From assembly GCF_014647235.1 (NCBI RefSeq), contig NZ_BMOU01000005.1, forward strand, positions 62,379 through 126,378: a stretch of 64,000 bases of DNA, written 5' to 3'. Below the pieces are notes generated by a model, which saw only the letters and a program-made list of their open reading frames with translations, did no database searches and had not been told where the DNA came from. This document shows, one piece after another, positions 61,344 to 64,000 of this stretch. Source of the stretch: Haloarcula pellucida. Lineage in GTDB: Archaea; Halobacteriota; Halobacteria; Halobacteriales; Haloarculaceae. The position numbers and the translations under genes are program-made. Each line of letters opens with the position of its first letter. The stretch's first letter is position 1.

Positions 61344-61694
61344 GTGGCAGAGGACAAGAGCATCGAGGAGGTTCTGGACACAATCGGTGACCAGCACGCA
61401 CGACGGGTGTTGGCCGCTATCAGCCGCGAACCGCATTCGGCCAAGGAACTCGCCGAAGAGTGCGACCTCTCGTTGCCGACGGTGTACCGCCGCATCGAAC
61501 TGTTAGACGAGTACGACCTCGTCACGGACCACACGCTGGTCGCCGAGGACGGGAACCACTACAAGGTGTACGAGTCCAACTTCGAGTCGACGGTCATCTC
61601 ACTGGAAGACGAAGAGTACAAGGTGCGCATCTACCGCGAGGAGAACCTCCCCGACCGATTCAGCCAGTTGTGGGACGAACTGAACCCCGAGTGA
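61344..61694 (+). CDS. ArsR-like winged-helix regulator
   Basis: This 116-residue protein begins at a GTG and has a winged helix: DQHARRVLAAISREPHSAKEL, then the recognition helix DLSLPTVYRRIELLDEYDLV. The C-terminal half (YESNFESTVISLEDEEYKV) completes the dimer domain. It is followed 26 bp later by a small membrane-protein gene; this pair is common in haloarchaea, and the regulator probably controls it. Confidence 0.87.
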   Translation: MAEDKSIEEVLDTIGDQHARRVLAAISREPHSAKELAEECDLSLPTVYRRIELLDEYDLVTDHTLVAEDGNHYKVYESNFESTVISLEDEEYKVRIYREENLPDRFSQLWDELNPE

Positions 61695-61720
61695 CGACAT
61701 GAACGGACGGAACTGAAACG

Positions 61721-62020
61721 ATGGCCGACGGCGTCGCAATCGCGCGTGGAGCGCTCGTGTTGATGCGGATGGTCGTGTTCGGCCTGACGCTCGGTATCAC
61801 GCTCATCAGTTTTCAGGCCTACCGGAAGCGACCGTCCGAGCGCCTGCAGTACGCGTTCGTCGGGTTCGCGTTCATCAGCATGGGCGTCGCCATCTCCAGT
61901 GTCATCACCCAGTTGAGCGCCGGCGAGGTGGGGGCACTCCTGCGGGTGTTCTTCCAGATGGCCGAGACCATCCCCTTCATCATCGGGTTCGCGATGCTGT
62001 ACGTCTCGCTGTATCGGTAG
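61721..62020 (+). CDS. Small membrane protein paired with the ArsR-like regulator (DUF7521-like)
   Basis: The 99-residue protein has three predicted membrane spans (LMRMVVFGLTLGITLISF, YAFVGFAFISMGVAISSVI, FIIGFAMLYVSLY) and an FQAYRKRPSERLQYA loop after the first. It is downstream of, and probably co-transcribed with, the winged-helix gene. The family (DUF7521 as I recall) has no known function; a membrane sensor for the regulator is plausible. Confidence 0.75.
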   Translation: MADGVAIARGALVLMRMVVFGLTLGITLISFQAYRKRPSERLQYAFVGFAFISMGVAISSVITQLSAGEVGALLRVFFQMAETIPFIIGFAMLYVSLYR

Positions 62021-62092
62021 TGCTTCGGGTCGACGACTCCCCGTTTCTCTAAAGCACGTCGTTTATTGGTGCGGGGAACTAGTATAGGTGCA

Positions 62093-63934
62093 ATGACCGA
62101 TTCGACCACCGAGGTTGTCCGCCTGTTCGGTGGGCCCGGTAGCGGGAAGACGACGGCACTGCTGGACCGCGTCGAGGAACTGCTGGAAGACGACGACGTG
62201 GACTTTCGTGACGTGCTGGTGGTCTCGTACACCCGGGCCGCGGCCGCAGAGATACGGGAGCGTCTCGCCGAGCGACTCGACCTGACGCCGCGGGCGCTAC
62301 GCGGAAACGTCTGTACGATGCACGCGAAGGCGTACGAACTGCTGAACCTCTCGCGGGGCGACGTCGTCGGCGAGGACGACAAGGAAGACTTCTGCGAGCA
62401 GTTCGGTATCGAGTACGAGGACGAGTACGAGGGGTCGCGGCGGCGCTCGGCCCGGTCGACGACACTCGGCAACAAGATTATCGCCACGAGTCAGTGGCTC
62501 CAGCGGACCCGCCGCGACGTGGCCGACTGGTACGACGTCCCCTTCAAGTGGGACGACGAGGAGGTCCGCCTCCCGCCCGAAATCGACGACAACGCCCAGA
62601 CCGGGAACAAGTACACGCCGACGTGGCCCACCGACGACGACCGGGTGGACGTCCCCAGCGCCATCCGTGGCTGGCGGACGTTCAAGGGCGACAACGACCT
62701 CACCGGCTTCGCCGACATGCTCGAACGGGTCGCCCAGCGCTCCCTGCTCCCGAACGTCGACTACCTCATCATCGACGAGTTCCAGGACATCACGACCCTG
62801 CAGTACGACGTCTACGAGGAGTGGAAGCCCCACATGAAGCGGGTACTCATCGCCGGCGACGACGACCAGGTCGTCTACGCGTGGCAGGGCGCGGACCCGG
62901 ACCTCCTGCTCGAAGAGGACGTCACGCAGGACGAGATTCTACCGAACTCCTATCGCCTCCCCTCGCGCATCCTCAACGTCGTCAACCGCGAGGTGCGCCA
63001 CATCGAGAAGCGCCAGGAGAAGGACCTGAATCCGCGCAAAGAGGGCGGTCGCGTCGAGGCCGTCCAGAACCCATCGATGTACGACCTCGCACGCAACGTC
63101 ACCGGTACCGTCGATCAGTCCGACGAGACGGTGATGGTACTCTTTCGGGCGCGCTACCAGATGTTCCAGTTCATCGACGAGTTCATCGGCGACGGGATCC
63201 CCTTCTCGTGTCTGACCGACCAGCGGATGTGGACCGACCGCCTCAGCCAGTACGTCAGCGCCGTCGAGGCCGTCGAGAACGAGGAGACGCTCTCGGTGCT
63301 TGAGGCCCGTCGATTGGCCGACATGCTCGTCGACTCCGCCTTCGGCACCGGGGAGCGCGATGACTTCTTCGACGCCCTCGAAGACATCGAGGAGGACAGC
63401 GACTCCGAGGACATCGCCGAGATCGAAATCGACCACACGGTCGTCACCGACCACGTCCCGTTCGTCCCCGACGCCGCCTCGGCGGGCGACATGCTCCGGA
63501 AGGTTACGAACTTCCAGGAGCGTACCGTCAACGCCTACTTCAATGGCGAGTACCGCGGGATGGACCCCGACCGCGTGCGTCTGGGCACCATCCACTCCGC
63601 GAAGGGTCGTGAGGCCGACCACGTGTTCGTCGCGACGGACCTGACCGAGAAAGTGGTCGAGCAGATGGCCGCGACAGTCGACCAGAAGGGCATCGAAGTG
63701 CCCGGCGTCGAGGAGTTCACCAAGCACACGAGTCCGGTGCCGACGCTGACCGACAACGAACGGCGCGTGTTCTACGTCGGGATGTCCCGGGCCCGCGAAC
63801 GACTGGTCCTGATGGAGAACCTCGTCGACGGCGCACCGACCCTCCCCATCGACGTCCTTCTGGAGAACGAACCGAGCGAGCGCTCCATCGACGAACTGCT
63901 GGACGAGGCCGGCGAGGCCATCGTCGCGGACTGA
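62093..63934 (+). CDS. UvrD/Rep-family ATP-dependent DNA helicase
   Basis: This 613-residue superfamily 1 helicase starts MTDSTTEVVRLFGGPGSGKTT, where GGPGSGKTT is Walker A (motif I). Further motifs are VVSYTRAAAAEI (Ia), DEFQDITTLQYDV (II), VLIAGDDDQVVYAWQGAD (III), NSYRLPSRI (IV), GTIHSAKGREADHVFV (V) and YVGMSRARERLVLM (VI). It would unwind DNA 3' to 5' in repair or recombination. It is the last gene in the window; 66 bp remain after its stop. Confidence 0.93.
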   Translation: MTDSTTEVVRLFGGPGSGKTTALLDRVEELLEDDDVDFRDVLVVSYTRAAAAEIRERLAERLDLTPRALRGNVCTMHAKAYELLNLSRGDVVGEDDKEDFCEQFGIEYEDEYEGSRRRSARSTTLGNKIIATSQWLQRTRRDVADWYDVPFKWDDEEVRLPPEIDDNAQTGNKYTPTWPTDDDRVDVPSAIRGWRTFKGDNDLTGFADMLERVAQRSLLPNVDYLIIDEFQDITTLQYDVYEEWKPHMKRVLIAGDDDQVVYAWQGADPDLLLEEDVTQDEILPNSYRLPSRILNVVNREVRHIEKRQEKDLNPRKEGGRVEAVQNPSMYDLARNVTGTVDQSDETVMVLFRARYQMFQFIDEFIGDGIPFSCLTDQRMWTDRLSQYVSAVEAVENEETLSVLEARRLADMLVDSAFGTGERDDFFDALEDIEEDSDSEDIAEIEIDHTVVTDHVPFVPDAASAGDMLRKVTNFQERTVNAYFNGEYRGMDPDRVRLGTIHSAKGREADHVFVATDLTEKVVEQMAATVDQKGIEVPGVEEFTKHTSPVPTLTDNERRVFYVGMSRARERLVLMENLVDGAPTLPIDVLLENEPSERSIDELLDEAGEAIVAD

Positions 63935-64000
63935 CAGAGACAGGAGATTTCCCACAGTACCGGACGCGCCGGACCGTCGCAGTCGGTCATTGTGGTACGC

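Overview
The window looks like chromosomal DNA of a halophilic archaeon (Halobacteria, Haloarcula/Haloferax-like). It is GC-rich with very acidic predicted proteins. Many genes are leaderless or nearly so, with TATA-like boxes about 25-35 bp before the start codon. Typical families are present: Tat lipoproteins, tandem cspA, a doublet histone, an archaeal CCA-adding enzyme, a fused CoxA/CoxC oxidase and numerous small zinc-ribbon proteins. No rRNA, CRISPR array or intact transposase gene was seen.

Layout. 1-6.8 kb: a carbohydrate-uptake locus (ABC ATPase fragment, GH13 alpha-amylase-type hydrolase, binding protein and two permeases) followed by a sugar nucleotidyltransferase. 6.8-13.5 kb: housekeeping and hypothetical genes, including three tandem cold-shock genes, a histidine kinase, a quinone-type oxidoreductase and an HpcH/HpaI aldolase. 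13.67-35.47 kb: a genomic island between a 12-bp direct repeat and the 3' end of tRNA-Phe, starting with a tyrosine integrase. 35.5-56.8 kb: backbone with five tRNAs in total counting tRNA-Phe, an ABC exporter, a cytochrome c oxidase operon, NAD-dependent glucose-6-phosphate dehydrogenase, an RPA-type ssDNA-binding protein, a histone-deacetylase pair and the CCA enzyme. 56.76-59.81 kb: a small element integrated at a CAU tRNA, carrying a frameshifted integrase. 60-64 kb: small regulators and a UvrD/Rep-like helicase.

The most interesting part is the island. It carries two paralogous cytosine-C5 methyltransferases, a Mig/MutY-type mismatch glycosylase with an Fe-S cluster, and three divergent copies of one three-gene operon. 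Each operon has a GHKL-fold ATPase (about 635-649 aa), a protein B (about 320-343 aa) and a protein C (about 232-269 aa), with start and stop codons overlapping or nearly touching. The third operon has a fourth gene with DNA-binding features. I infer a methylation-linked defence or epigenetic-conflict system related to the prokaryotic MORC/MutL-like ATPases found in restriction-modification contexts. No recognisable nuclease or helicase is encoded, so the effector would have to be in B, C or the ATPase. The glycosylase plausibly repairs T:G mismatches produced by deamination of the 5-methylcytosine made by the two methyltransferases.

A second theme is repeated use of tRNA 3' ends as integration sites. 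tRNA-Phe, tRNA-Val, tRNA-Arg and the CAU tRNA all have nearby extra copies of their 3' ends. Separately, a 78-bp partly palindromic element occurs twice, identical and in inverted orientation, each time directly after the stop codon of a membrane-protein gene.
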